A DNA stretch of 64,000 nucleotides from Nymphaea colorata (Eukaryota > Streptophyta > Magnoliopsida > Nymphaeales > Nymphaeaceae): the NCBI RefSeq assembly GCF_008831285.2, contig NC_045149.1:17003035-17067034 (forward strand), read 5' to 3'. Shown piece after piece: positions 12,534 to 24,290 of this stretch. The notes below the pieces were generated by a model. That model had not been told where the DNA came from and made no database searches. It saw only the letters and a program-made list of their open reading frames with translations. Position numbers and translations under genes: made by a program. Within the stretch, counting starts at the first letter, position 1; each line of letters opens with the position of its first letter.

Positions 12534-14421
12534 TTAAAGTATTGCATGGCTGTGATCGCCTTCGTAAGTGATGATCAGCATGGTTGGATCTTGTGAACAT
12601 CTTTCTACGTGCTTCCTGGCCGGGCATCCCCTCAAGCTGCTGCACTTGTAGTAGCTCCTACAAGTAGAAAGAAGCTTACACACGTCATAACATGGCAACA
12701 CAATACACTGCACAGTTCGGTAGAGAAATAAACTAATTGAAGCAGAAGGTTTGAAGAAGGTTGCAAGAGGGTCGGATCCACGACATTTAAGTGCATTGGC
12801 GGTCTGCTCCTGATAGAATCTGGTACAGCCCCAAAAAGTTCAAGCAGACTAAAAATTTCACATCTAACTAGAGCACTGTCTTCTGTTCCTTTTTGGATTA
12901 GATAGCGAGGAAAAACTACTGGGTGTTTTAGATGCTTCCGTCCCACAGAGCTGTCAGGTATATCAAGGTCAAACCAAGAGACCAGGGAGGACACTGGCCT
13001 GCCACAAAATTTTGGAAATAAACTGATATTTTTCCCTCATAAAATTTTGATAGTCCCTGCTATATCAATTTTCTAGCCGAGTCATCTCTTAGATACTCCC
13101 CCACCACCAGTTTTTTTCTAGTAAAGGACTTCGCTTTCTTTTCATCCTGAAATGAATGCGCTCTTTGTTGGTGATGTGGTGTCCAGCAGCGAATGTTAGC
13201 TTGTTGTCTTATCTGCATAGCTTTTTTGCAGATTGTGAGTTGCTTTGCTTTGGCCTCATGAAAAAGGATGCCTATCTTGGGTAATGAATTCTATTCCTCT
13301 GTCAATTTGGAGTAACATTATTAATTTGTAAACCAACTAAAACCCATCAGCCACATGTACAGCATACAAGCAACCTAGTCTGGGTATCTTTCAAAATGAA
13401 TTGCCTTCTTTGTAAGCCAAAATTCTGGATAACATGAACTGCACAAAAGATGCGTTAGTGGTACCTCGGATGAGAAGATCCCTTGATCGGTTTCTGTCCA
13501 TATTTCCTCCATGTATAGTCATCTGCAGGAATGTCAGCTAGTCTGCTACTAACAGCAGGAACTCTAATGACCCTTTTCTTTCTGAGTCTTCTGCAAGAAA
13601 ATACACCAAGTGAATTTATGTGAATAATATCTTCCAGAATGCACCAACTTGAAGACATTGTGATCATGATGAAAACAAAGCTTTTGCGTCCAAAATAGAC
13701 AATCATATATGAAGAATAAAACCACACGGTGGCTCGCCTAATAAGAGTAGGCATAAAGGAATACCAAGACAGGGCTTTACTTTCTTCTTGAGCAGTGACA
13801 AGCTCCTGGAGTTGGTGCACATTTTCCTCCTACTTCGCCCACCTTCTCTACAAACTTTCCCATGGAAGAATACAAAGGAAAACCACTATGAGATGTACCA
13901 ATTTGATCATATTGAAAGAACTTTCTGCGAACTGCAGGAGCACCATTTGCAACCATTGAGGAAATGACAGACCCAACGGCATCAAGCGTTTTTGCACCGC
14001 CAACAGAACCATGCCTCAATTGCCACGAACTGAATCCAAGATGCAGAGGATGGGTGTCATGAGAGAAGGCAGACACTCTAAACTGTGGAGCTGTTGTTGA
14101 GGAGGAGGTGAGATTCGCAGGAAGAGGCTGAGCAGGTGTGCTGAACTCTTGGCGATCAAGGAATATGCTCGGATTGACATGTCTTTGGTTCAGCAAAGGG
14201 CCCTTCTTAATGTGCTTGCAGGCCAACATGTCAAGAAGTGAGATTAATTCCCTGAATTTTGTGACTGCATCTTCAGCAACGGCACCCAAATTCTCCACAC
14301 CTCCTTGGGAAGATATACAGGTGATCAACACATTGGTGAGCCTGATTCCACTCTGAGCAACTTCAAATATGTCCGAATTGTAATCCGGTGAAGTGGAAGC
14401 GCGTAAATCTAATGTGCCCAT
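12534..14421 (-). CDS. WRKY: WRKY transcription factor, group IId
   Basis: This nuclear DNA-binding protein should recognise W-box elements (TTGACC/T). Three exons, 14421-13781, 13590-13465 and 12657-12534 (891 nt, 296 aa), keep frame. N-terminal features match group IId: a calmodulin-binding-type stretch [13 protein letters not shown] near residue 60, a QYD-containing middle, and the plant zinc-cluster/NLS region [16 protein letters not shown] followed by [14 protein letters not shown]. The WRKY domain contains [16 protein letters not shown] and a CX5CX23HXH finger ([19 protein letters not shown] to GDHSH). The intron inside the WRKY domain sits at the conserved arginine codon (AG|G). Oddities are serine after HPR where relatives have glycine, a weakly kept HARF-type motif after the calmodulin site, and a C-terminus ending three residues after HSH. 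I chose the MGTLDL start because upstream in-frame residues do not resemble the family. Confidence 0.93.
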
Positions 14422-15325
14422 GGTGAAGAGACTGAAACCTTCAATGTAGTTGATACGATCCCAGCAATTCAAACGAGGCAAGTTATTTAAATACCAAAAG
14501 CAGCAGACCACCAACAAAGGTTCCCAGCCTCTCAATCTCATTTAAGGTCTATCAACCAAGCCAAGCTTTAAAGGCCATTTTTCGATAAAGGCATACCTTG
14601 CTTCCTCAAGGATCAAAGAATCCGTCTCTTTCCGGGCACGATGCATGAAAAGAAAACTGAAACCAAATTCCAAAAGTAAGGTGGATGAGATGGACATGAT
14701 GAAAAGGGTCAAATGGGTAGCTGCCACACTGAAGGAAAAGGAAGGGAACGGATGTCAAAAAAGATACGCACAGTTGGTTGGGAGTGCATGCGTAAGACCC
14801 AGTCTTCCTCTTCACATTTCTTAATTTAGGCCGCAAATTCTTGGCCAACCGCAGTGAGAAACTGCGGAAGAACAGAAACGAAAGTTTTTCGAGCTTCTTT
14901 GCTTTCCAACTACAAATTCCTGGACATATACACAAACACACACACACACACAATTCCACAAACAAGGGAGACTAATTCGCTCCATAGCATCATTCTGCTT
15001 CGTTCGTTCGTCCACCATTAATCTTTGAGATTTTTTACATAAAGTAGACGTTATCTTGTTCAAGTTTCTCTTAAAACTAACCCGTACTACGTCCATTCTT
15101 AACCACAAAAGAATATCCGGTGCAAAGTCATCTTCTAATCCTTGCGGAGCCTTCAACCATGACTTGGCTTGATCATCTACCACTGACGAACCACGTACAT
15201 TAGTTGGTACAACGACCACAGAAGTTCCAAAATTTCTTTGTTTCGTGAGCCTTCAACTACGACTGCAGATGTCAGCCTGCAACTCAAAGGGATAGTGACA
15301 AAAGAGTGATCACATCGCAAGCGAG

Positions 15326-15331
15326 TTGACT
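15326..15331 (+). promoter_or_regulatory. W-box-like site upstream of the WRKY gene
   Basis: TTGACT lies about 0.9 kb upstream of the WRKY start codon. W-boxes are the binding sites of WRKY proteins, and WRKY promoters often carry them. A six-base motif also occurs often by chance. Confidence 0.25.
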
Positions 15332-15622
15332 TGCATCCTCTATGAGGTCTAGCCGGCAAACGTCCGTCCTCATCACCTTATTTCTTTGGCCCTTCCATGC
15401 TGATCACGAATGCGTCTCCTTCAGCCCACTGATTCTCATGATCTTCACTGTTGAAAATCAAGAAAATTTCGATACCGGGTGCGGGGACAAAATCTGTGCT
15501 TCCCCTAGCGGAATTTTAGGCAGATTACCTACTCTAGCCGAAATGGCAAAGACAATAATTTTTGTTGTTTTTTACATTTTTAATTAATTTAATAATTCAT
15601 TTGTTTCTAATTGAAGAAGGGA

Positions 15623-15628
15623 GGTCAA
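15623..15628 (-). promoter_or_regulatory. W-box-like site (TTGACC) upstream of the WRKY gene
   Basis: The minus strand reads TTGACC about 1.2 kb upstream of the WRKY start, in the gene's own orientation. It could serve auto- or cross-regulation by WRKY factors. A chance occurrence is equally possible. Confidence 0.25.
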
Positions 15629-16861
15629 CCTGGTTTGGTACCGGTTCTACTGCCTGATCTTTCTATCAGTTTGCGAAATACTTCAACCCAAGTACTGAAA
15701 CCGACATGGAGTTAATTTGTAATATGATCCAAAGGCTCCTTCCTTCTAGATAGATATCAGCCAATATGAAGCCTGTGTAGAATAAGGGAACTTTTTATTT
15801 TTTTGATGTTAAATGTCTCAAAAATTAAGGCATATTCATAAAACACTCCTTTCTATTCACGTAACATTGAATTATTATTTCTTTTGTAAAACGCACTTTA
15901 TGTGATTCTTTTCACTTTTAATTCCGCAATTCAAATTGTTGCCCTATTTAAACAAATGCCTAAACAATTCACCACAAACATAGATTGATTCGATAACGTA
16001 TAGGGTCTACGGGCAGTTCGAGAACAGTAATTGTTACAGATTAAGACCTAAAACTCTTTTAAAATGTCCAAAGAAAACTAATTTTTGAGTTAAATCACCA
16101 ATTTTTGAGTTAAATCCGTAGGACGGTAATGTTATTATGTTACTGTTTCCCTACAGTCGCCTCCTAAAATTTGAGAGCATTGAAATTATTGCATCGCTCA
16201 TGCCCAAGTTGATCGATAATGCGAAACTTTTTGCTTGGTGGGTTGTGTTTCTTTACCGAAATAAAGACTGGCACGAAGAAAATTCAAGAAATGAATTTTT
16301 GTAACTCTTCCAAAACTTTCACAGGAAATCGATTCTTGGTACTCCCAATTTTCCATGGATTAGTTTTTGCTGCTCCCAACTTAATCTGGCTTTTTCTTCC
16401 TTTCTTAGAGCTTGTGGCAAACAGGTTTTCAAGTAATGGAGAAGGCTCTCTTTGTGAGAAAGTGGCAACTGTAAACTTTTACAGTCTATGACAAAACGCC
16501 ATATTGGGTCAGATGGCTAGTTTGGATACTGCAACACACTCCAGAACAAAATATCTACGAGAGTAACAAACTGTGATCTGCTTTGCATTTCTAATTTATT
16601 ACTACCTGTACGCATTCAGGAAGTAGAAGTTCTTAAAATCTAAACGTCTTCCCGGTGCAAAGTTGCAAGCAGAAAATTGAATAAATAATGAGTCGGGTGA
16701 AAATGATCACATGCAACAACATTGTGCACCTTTCTGCGATATCAAACTCGGAACAAAAATGGAAAGCGGTCGTGAAACAACTAAACGAAGCAAAAATGCT
16801 CCAGTCGGAGTAAAACACAGCTTCTTCAATGAAAAATTGTATAATCTTCACTTCTTTGGCA

Positions 16862-19854
16862 TCAACGCGACTCAATAAGCACGAAAAGAGGCTTCCCCTT
16901 CAACCTTGCACGTCCCTGCAAATTTAACAGCATAAAAAGCAACACCACCAAGGTCTTGTGGTCAACATCCCGATCAAGCACTTCTGTGTAAATACATAAA
17001 GACTTCGATTCGAACAAAACCAGACAGTTGAAGATATGCATTTCGATTAAAGGAACACACCGGACCATCCATATCATTTACCTGACAATCGCCAATGCAC
17101 CAGATTTGGGATATAATGAAAAAAGAAAAAATCCAGCAACAATTTCAATAGCGATTGTCTATTTCTTCTTGAGAGAACAGAAAAAGTTTATATTTGTGAA
17201 ATGAAAACAGATGAGACGTATAATACATTTTTTATTCACGATATTATTAGAGACAAAAATGTGCGCGAGATTAGAAGTTAATGGGGATAAATAAAACATA
17301 CCTTCAATTCAGGCAGCTCAATTACACAAGCACATTCAAGCACTTCAGCACCAGCTCGCTCTGCAACAGAAGATCATATAAACAAATAATTGATGTCAAA
17401 ATGAACAGGTACAAATGCAAGAGAACATGTCAAACCCACCATTCACCATACATAACAACATATGTTCTTGAGAAACAGCAAAAGTATATAAGCGTTCAAG
17501 AATAGCAGATAAAAGAAGTGAATACAGCAGCGAACGAATACCAGAAATTACACCACTGTACAAAAAAAAAATATTTGGTCCGTGAAATGGTAAAAATGAA
17601 GAGAATTTTTAATGGAATACGAGCTACTGGCATAAGTTTCATTTAACAGAACAAAGAAATGGTCTACAGACATTAAGGAAGATACCTAAACTAGGCCAGA
17701 AAAGTTGGTAGCAATCTGCCATTGCAGATAATATAATGATGATTCATATAGACCTCAGCATTTCCATTCAGATCAAAGAAGCAAACACCAAACACTAACC
17801 GAGAAGATTCATAGCTGCACAGAGAGTTCCTCCAGTAGCAATTAGATCATCAACAACCAAGGCAACATCTCCAGGTTCAACAGCCCCAACATGCATTTGA
17901 AGACAATCTGACCCATACTCTAAGTCATATGCTTCAGAAATGACTTCCCCTAAAGATCACAAAAGAACCATCAGACTTCGAGCAAAGAAACTTGTCAAAT
18001 TGAAAATAGATATGGGTTTCAGCCGCGTCCTAGAAAATTTTCAGAATATTTTATAACAAAATTAACTAGAAAAATTACCGGTGGAGAACATGAATCCAAG
18101 ACGAAGCGAACTTCTGACTCTAGACAGGAAGATAAAGGCTAAAGCAGTGAACCCCATGCAGGAAAAAATCCTTTGCAAGTGGTAAGGTTATGTTGTAACA
18201 CAAACAGGACTTGGAAAAGGATAACCACTAACTCTTTCAGAGAAATCCCATTCCCATCATTTACTATGTTAGATGACTTGATTTATCGTTGGTTCCTTTT
18301 TCATATATCCAATTACAAAAACAAGTTAAATTAAAGGACAAACCAGTATACCAGTAAAGGTCTTTTCATTAAGGAAAAAACAAGAAGCATATAAATGAAC
18401 ACAGTGCCATAAAATACAATCAGAGGATCCACAGTCCAAACAAGAAACAGACCGTACCAGGCAACTTCTTTGGTTTTCTTAGAGGCACAAACTTTGCACC
18501 AATCTCCAAAGCAATAGGGGGGCCAAATATAAATCCTCGAGCCTCAATGCCTACAGAAGAAATAAACCAAAAAGATTTAGCACATCAATCGACTATTAGC
18601 AATAATTGTTAACAAATATATATTTTCTACACTGTGAAATGTCATAATGTTGTAAAGAATTGGTACACTATTTTTCTCTTTGCAGCAACGAAATCAAACT
18701 CTAAACAAACTTCATATAGAAAACACTCAGATAAATGTCCAGAAGAAACTAAACGAGTCCTGCGTTTTCTAGGAAATGAATCCCTCTAGGAGTCCTGCCA
18801 ACCTAGAATAACAGCTTATCGATCGAAGTGCATATTCCTGATTCAAAGGGCAGGCAGATAAGGACCATGTTAACTTCTGCAATTTTATCATGTCCGCACT
18901 TTTCTCAAAGCAAGACCACATGGGTAACTTGTTGTCATTCGTTTACGTGATGATCTAGAACGTGGTCAACAAATATTTCCACGGCTCTGCAACATTTCTT
19001 TTTAAACAGGTTTAAAGAAACAAGAGGACCATGTGTGTGTGTGTGTATGTGTGTGTGTATATATATATACATATATAAGAGAGGGGGAGAGAGTGTGAGA
19101 TGGTGCACAAGAATCGTGGTACAGAAATTTGTCTTTTTGGGGTATACAAAACGTGGGTACTGCGGGAAACGAAGAATCAGAGAGATCATACAAGTGGAGG
19201 GAATACTGCAGAATCCAAAGATCGAATCCTCGCAGGATCCTGCAGACTCGGGATCCGATTCCAGAACCAACCTTCAAACCCCGAATCGGGAGTGCGTCTC
19301 GCCCGGTTCACCTCATAAAACTCGCTCAGTGAAAAAAGGAGACGACAAAATAACCCCTCCCGCCCACCAGGAAAAACAGAAACGAAGAGGAAAATGGAAG
19401 AAAAAAAATCTGCTAAATAATACAAACAGGAGCGGATCCCGTTCAAAAGAAGCGGAAACTCGTTCCTCCATGCAGAACACCATACACAAAGAAGTGGAAA
19501 GGAGAAGGAAGAAAAGAGATACCAGCGACGACGGAGATGTTCTTATCCTTGTATCTTTGGACGAAGAGGTCGACGGTGTCTCTGAAAGCTTTTGGTTCCA
19601 GAAGCAGAGTGGTAATGTCCTGAAACATTATGCCTAACCACCACCATTAACAATCAGTAACCAAACTCACAAGCACTAGGAATCATAGGTAGGGATACAA
19701 CTCATGCAGTGTAAGAAAAAAAGAGAGGGAGAGAGTACAGACCAGGCTTGGGGAAATTGGGAACAACACGGATGGAGGAGGAGATGGCAAGGATTCTGGG
19801 ATCATCATCCTCCTTCTTCATCTGGACTTCCTCCGCCTCCACCATCTTCGACAT
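16862..19854 (-). CDS. APT: Adenine phosphoribosyltransferase
   Basis: The enzyme converts adenine plus PRPP to AMP (purine salvage) and in plants also handles cytokinin bases. Six exons, 19854-19743, 19633-19523, 18550-18458, 17949-17800, 17360-17302 and 16915-16862, give 579 nt (192 aa), all with GT-AG introns and continuous frame. Visible family blocks are [42 protein letters not shown] (split by an intron), [14 protein letters not shown], and the PRPP-binding loop [14 protein letters not shown], followed by [15 protein letters not shown] and KPLFVLIES. The length is typical of short cytosolic plant APTs; I see no long N-terminal transit peptide, only an acidic MSKMVEAEE-type start. The upstream leader is GA-rich in gene orientation. 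Nothing is broken. Confidence 0.96.
19033..19077. repeat. (GT)n-(TA)n compound microsatellite in APT intron 2
   Basis: An interrupted GT run passes into TA repeats inside the intron between APT exons 2 and 3. It is non-coding. Confidence 0.85.
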
Positions 19855-20992
19855 ACAGAAACAGGGGAGCTCCCCTCCTCAACAAGACAACAACTCAGAG
19901 CTCTCGGTTCTCTCTCTCTCTATCTCTCTCGCGCGCGCTTCTGCACCCTCGAGGTCGAGCTTCGGCAACAAATTTAGAAACAGAGGAGAGAGAGAGCTCT
20001 CTGCACGAGGCGAGAGCAAATCGTCTCGAGAAGTAAAAGGATCCAGCGTATTGGTTAAAACCGAGGGCAAAAGCGCGAAAGCGAATCGACCAACAACAAA
20101 AAAATATTTCTCCCTTCGCAATCTCTGCAGCAAATCTCTTTCCCCTCGCTCTGTCTCTCTTCCTTTTTCTGCTCTCAAACTCCACAGACAGAAGGCAAAT
20201 GAGCTTCTTCTTTTCCCGTCTTTCCTCTAAAATTTTCTTCTCTTCCCTCATTTTTAGGATTGCAATAACTGCGATATTTATTCTACCCATGAAAGCCAAT
20301 GAACAGCTGCCGGCTTTTATCAATTAAAGGATTTCAGAAATTTTAAAGCCATACAGAAAAGAGAAGAGAAAAAGCTCAGCGGTTAACGTTGGTCGATGGG
20401 GAGGAAGGAGATGCAGACAGAAACGAAATCTATCACCAAAAGCCGTGGGCCACCACACCAGGAGAGCCGTCTCCGGGTGTCGCGACAAAAAACAAATTTC
20501 AAACTCCTCTTGAATTTATCGAATCCAATTAGAGGAAGCCCTTAACAAGCTTGCATTAAGTGGCACGAAAATCTCGTTTCTTTGAAAACGATAAAATGCC
20601 GATATTTTGTGACGATCCTGATGGGCATCCACTCGGCCACAGGAGAAGAAGAAAGGGTAACTTTAGACGACAGAGTGATTAAGTTAGCTGGACATTGAGT
20701 TTGACAAAACGAGATTATCTGAGATTTTGTCCATATAAGGATATCACATAATGTACATATATTATTGTATATGGTAGATTGGCATATCGTGAGTGAAGGT
20801 GACGTAATTGTGGAGTTGCTTTAAAGAAAGAAGCCAGGAATTTGGTGTCTTTGTTAAGTCCAAAACCGATGAAATTGACGGTTCTTTGTTGAGTTGAGTC
20901 GAGTCGCCCCACCGCGAACATGACATGTGCATAGCTTCAACCTCCGTCCTAGTGACCAACAGTTTTGGTTTTAGGGTGATGTTTGTGTCAAG
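19855..20992. other. APT 5' leader and upstream region
   Basis: The first few hundred bases hold a CT/GA-rich tract (about 19910-19945) typical of plant 5' untranslated regions, so the APT promoter is expected here. Long overlapping frames in this tract are low-complexity and are not genes. I see nothing else to about 20990. Confidence 0.45.
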
Positions 20993-22553
20993 CAGTGGCG
21001 GAGCCACATATAAGTGTTTGTGTGGGCAATTGCCCACATCGGTTTCTCAATTTTCTTTTATTTTTTACATTAAAATTGTTTAATATTTACTTTGTTATAC
21101 ATGTAAATGCTTATTCAGATATAAAAACTTGTGAATCAGTGTCCTCGAACCATTGGTGTCAAGTAGCCTTGATCCCTTTCATACAACGCATACAATATAT
21201 AAACTTACCATCCAAACGAGACCTCCTCTTTATTTGATTGAAATTGATTCAGTTCATTGGCGGAGTTGGAGACCAATTCTAATCTTACAACATTGTTTTC
21301 CATATATATCTCAAATATTGACCAGAGTTGCAAGTTTATTTTTTTGCTAAATCATTTGATATCAAAACACTTATACATGTTGAATTGATTAGCGATAAGT
21401 ATGATATGATTTTGGGATCTTGGTTGTAATCCACAGTGGTGGGATGAGGTCACGATCTTTGGCGTCCTGTAGAGGAACATGCAGGGATATCTATCAGCAC
21501 ATGCAACTCGATGCTCTAAATCTTCTCTTGTCCATTCTCACTCATGTAAGTCTTCTGCCCAGCTAGCAAATTCTGGCTTGGTTCACATAAAACAAGAGCC
21601 TTTTGCTCACGTTCAGACCGTGATGCCCCACTAAGCATTAGGGTTGCAAATGGGTCGGATCTCGTATTAGAGTAGTCTTTCTCGAGAATATTCGACTCGG
21701 TTCTAGTCGAAACTCCGATACATTTAGCTGTCCCGGGTTCAAATTATTTACATTCTAATTACTAGGAACAAGCAAACCCTTGAGCACATGCACCTTTATA
21801 TGTATATAAACATTGTATTTTGAGAGCCCAAGTCGGAGTTCAATAAGTTTAGTTATGTAGTCTAGGCATTTGACTCTTGATCTTCCTAACCAGCTGGTAG
21901 GCGAAGTGCACATCAAATTGTGTGGGTAAGTATGCATGCCATTATGCATTTTTTTGTTAAAAGCATTGTACTTTAGTTAAAGATGCATGCACAAGTTCCT
22001 TTCTTTCTTTTTATGTTCTTGTTTTGTTTTCTTTATAGGTTTAGCATAAGCCAACATTCTTTAGCAAAGTCGTACTCTAAAGGCTCTTGCTATGATGGGT
22101 TGCTTAGACTCTTGTTCTAGGCGAACTAGCCCACAAGCAAATCATTTGTTATGGACTTGAGCCCCCTGGGACAAGAGTCTACACTCTATGTTCCTAGCTC
22201 CACTTGCCTTGGACAAGACTTGGCCGCGAACATGAGCCGACATGTGTTGCTCGTAAGCCTTTGTATTGACAGCTGGCCGTGAGGAATGATCATTCTCACA
22301 AAGATCAGTGGTCCTTTTCATCATGCCTCCCCATCCCAATCTTTGGACCTTGATTGGCATGGTGCGATATAAACCAATGTCTGTTTGGGCATATGGCACC
22401 TCAAAAAAAAAAAAATAATTACATGTAAATTTTAGAAAATTTTACTTGTTTTATATAAAATTAAAAAAGTAATATTTCAACCATAGTCAAAATTTAGAAA
22501 CTTTAATTCAGTCATCCTCATGAAAAATTTTTGACTCTGCCCCTACCAGTGGC
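20993..22553. mobile_element. Possible non-autonomous transposon remnant
   Basis: The left edge reads CAGTGGCGGAGCC, and the right edge carries an inverted family A repeat ending CTGCCCCTACCAGTGGC. The string CAGTGGC therefore occurs at both edges. Between them is AT-rich DNA without a transposase frame. Near the left end is the perfect 18 bp palindrome TGTGGGCAATTGCCCACA (21021-21038). Whether this is one 1.56 kb element or two neighbouring fragments is not settled. Confidence 0.35.
22397..22553 (-). repeat. Dispersed repeat, family A, copy 3
   Basis: In minus orientation this begins GGTAGGGGCAGAGTC, continues with TTTTTCATGAGGATGACTGA and ends with a T-run then GAGGTG. The same order of blocks is seen at 59736-59916 (TTTTTCATGAGGAGGGCTGA ... 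T-run, GAGGTGGAGCC). Confidence 0.7.
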
Positions 22554-23720
22554 TGGACTCCAAGGTTTAGTATGCCAAATGATCGGCCTACTTCTCAACT
22601 TCCATCACAAGCACAAGTTTTTTCCAAGATGACAAAAGCATTTGCAGGCTGACAACCCTATTTTTGGACCATTGCATTACTTAGGAAAGCAACCACTTGA
22701 AAGCAACATTCATAATTTATCGTGGAAGCAACTTTAAACTAGGATTTCATCTTTCAATAAAATCATGACTAATTACAAATCTTTTGAAAGCATTATGAGC
22801 CATTTCTTTTCTTTACATCTTTGATATTCGAATCATGTGATTCAAGTTTTGTTTTTGTTAAATTGACTATAGTTTTTGGTTGACGATGAAGTTGTTAGAG
22901 ATAAGGTTGCCGATCCAACGTCTTTATCAATATTGCAAGGTAAATCAAATTTTGAATTTCAAGCCATATATAGAAGAAATGCAATTGACGCTGAAAAGAA
23001 AAAAGCAACAAATGCTCCAACACATGAAGATGCCAAAATCTATTCCAAAGGAAAAAAAATTCAAATTTGTAATCAAAATCCAAGATTTTTGGATCTTGAC
23101 AGACCAGCATAAAAATTTCTATTTAGTATTCTTTCCTCTCTTAAATTTAGTGGTTGTAAGAGAGTATTCCCATTTTTTCAGAATTGTAGAGAAGGAAAGG
23201 CTTCGTGAATGTAGGTCCTGTTTGACCGAACCACGTAATCTCTTCTGCGCTCTCTCTCTTTCTCGCTTCCTCTTTGTCTCTCTTGTTGTTACTTTTACAG
23301 AAGTTACTTTCTTTAGGAGATGGCTTTGAAGTGGGAGGTGTACACATTCCACTCACTCTTTATGTAGCTAACGTGCTTGATCTCTTTTTAGAGGCCTAAA
23401 GCTGCGGGCCTCATGCATAGATAGTTGAAAAAGGGTATTCACACTCAGGACAGAAATGTTACTGTCTACCACTGAAAAGGGCAGCCCAGAATTTAGATAT
23501 ACTGAAAAATGTGTTTTGGCAAAGCATATAACCTGCAAATAGTTATTTACAAGGAGAAAAAAGTTGATGGTCATAGGCAAATCCAATACCTCCAATTAAG
23601 TAAAGATGGGAACAGCTAGAATCGTTTTGATATCAGACACTATGTGAGTGCTCGATGAATCTAACCAAAGATTGGAGCAGATTAATGGAAAACTAGTTCT
23701 ATTGTTTTAATAATCTGTTC

Positions 23721-23820
23721 AGAGGCAGGCCGAGTCAAAAAAATTCTTTTTAAAGGGCACTAAGTATAAAATTTTAAAATTTTAAGGAGCATTAGTATGT
23801 AAATGAAAACAATTGCTCAA
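23721..23820 (+). repeat. Diverged family A-like repeat
   Basis: It begins GGCCGAGTCAAAAAAATTC and contains AATTTTAAGGAGCATTAGTA. A matching block occurs in the opposite orientation at about 33740-33850, where the minus strand reads TTTTTTAAGGAGCATCAATA. Confidence 0.5.
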
Positions 23821-23834
23821 AAATATAAATATGT

Positions 23835-23930
23835 TCTCATGTGAGCAAAGACACGTGCCTCTCCGCCCACCCCAGTCTTTTGGGCAGATTTATGGGACAC
23901 TCACATGGTGTCCATGCTGCCAAAGGACTC
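23835..23930 (+). mobile_element. MITE-like fragment related to the element at 51026
   Basis: It shares AGCAAAGACAC near its left end, GGGCAGATTTATGGGACA in the middle and a CTGCCAAAGGACTC-type right end with the 162 bp MITE at 51026-51187, but it is shorter (about 95 bp). It looks like a deleted copy. Confidence 0.55.
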
Positions 23931-24233
23931 GCTTATTCCAAGCAAGTTACCAGCTCTGTATGGGGTTTTATAGTGCTGGCTGGATCAAAAACTCCAAACC
24001 CTAAACTGGTGCAGTTTCATAAGAGGTTGAGTAGAGTTTTGAAAACTTCTCTGTGTCGTTCAGTGTCTTGGATCATGTCCAACTCTATCGATTGATATCA
24101 AAACAAAGACAGCTAAAGGCGACGAGTTGGTGTTTGTGTTGCTCGTGCCATCGAAACACCCTGCTAAAATATGGTGTCACTGTGATGTAGCTGGGTTTTC
24201 TTTACTTTTGTTTTTAATAAGTGAGCCCATGTA

Positions 24234-24290
24234 AGCAGTGATGAATCTATGAATAGGTTCGTGTGGGCAAATGCCCACATGGGCCTATGG
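24234..24290 (+). repeat. Copy of the TGTGGGCAATTGCCCACA-type repeat
   Basis: It starts AGCAGTG and contains TGTGGGCAAATGCCCACA, matching the left end of the element at 20993 with substitutions. A third, weaker copy lies near 35609-35766. Confidence 0.5.

Larger units (their letters stand above)
14422..16861. other. WRKY upstream region and APT downstream region
   Basis: This holds the presumed promoter and 5' leader of the WRKY gene, with a short (CA)n run at about 14937-14952, two W-box-like sites listed separately, and a gene-poor AT-rich stretch reaching the 3' end of the APT gene. A near-identical 17 bp sequence (aatttttgagttaaatc) occurs twice at about 16080-16117. I see no other gene. 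Confidence 0.45.

Noticed and set aside
19035-19637. 200-codon plus-strand frame over APT intron 2 and exon 2
   Set aside because: It starts in a GT/TA microsatellite, has no domain and runs antisense to an APT exon.
22876-23329. Two overlapping Lys-rich frames of 78 and 149 codons
   Set aside because: They arise from A-rich DNA in two frames of the same strand, with no motif and no splice context.
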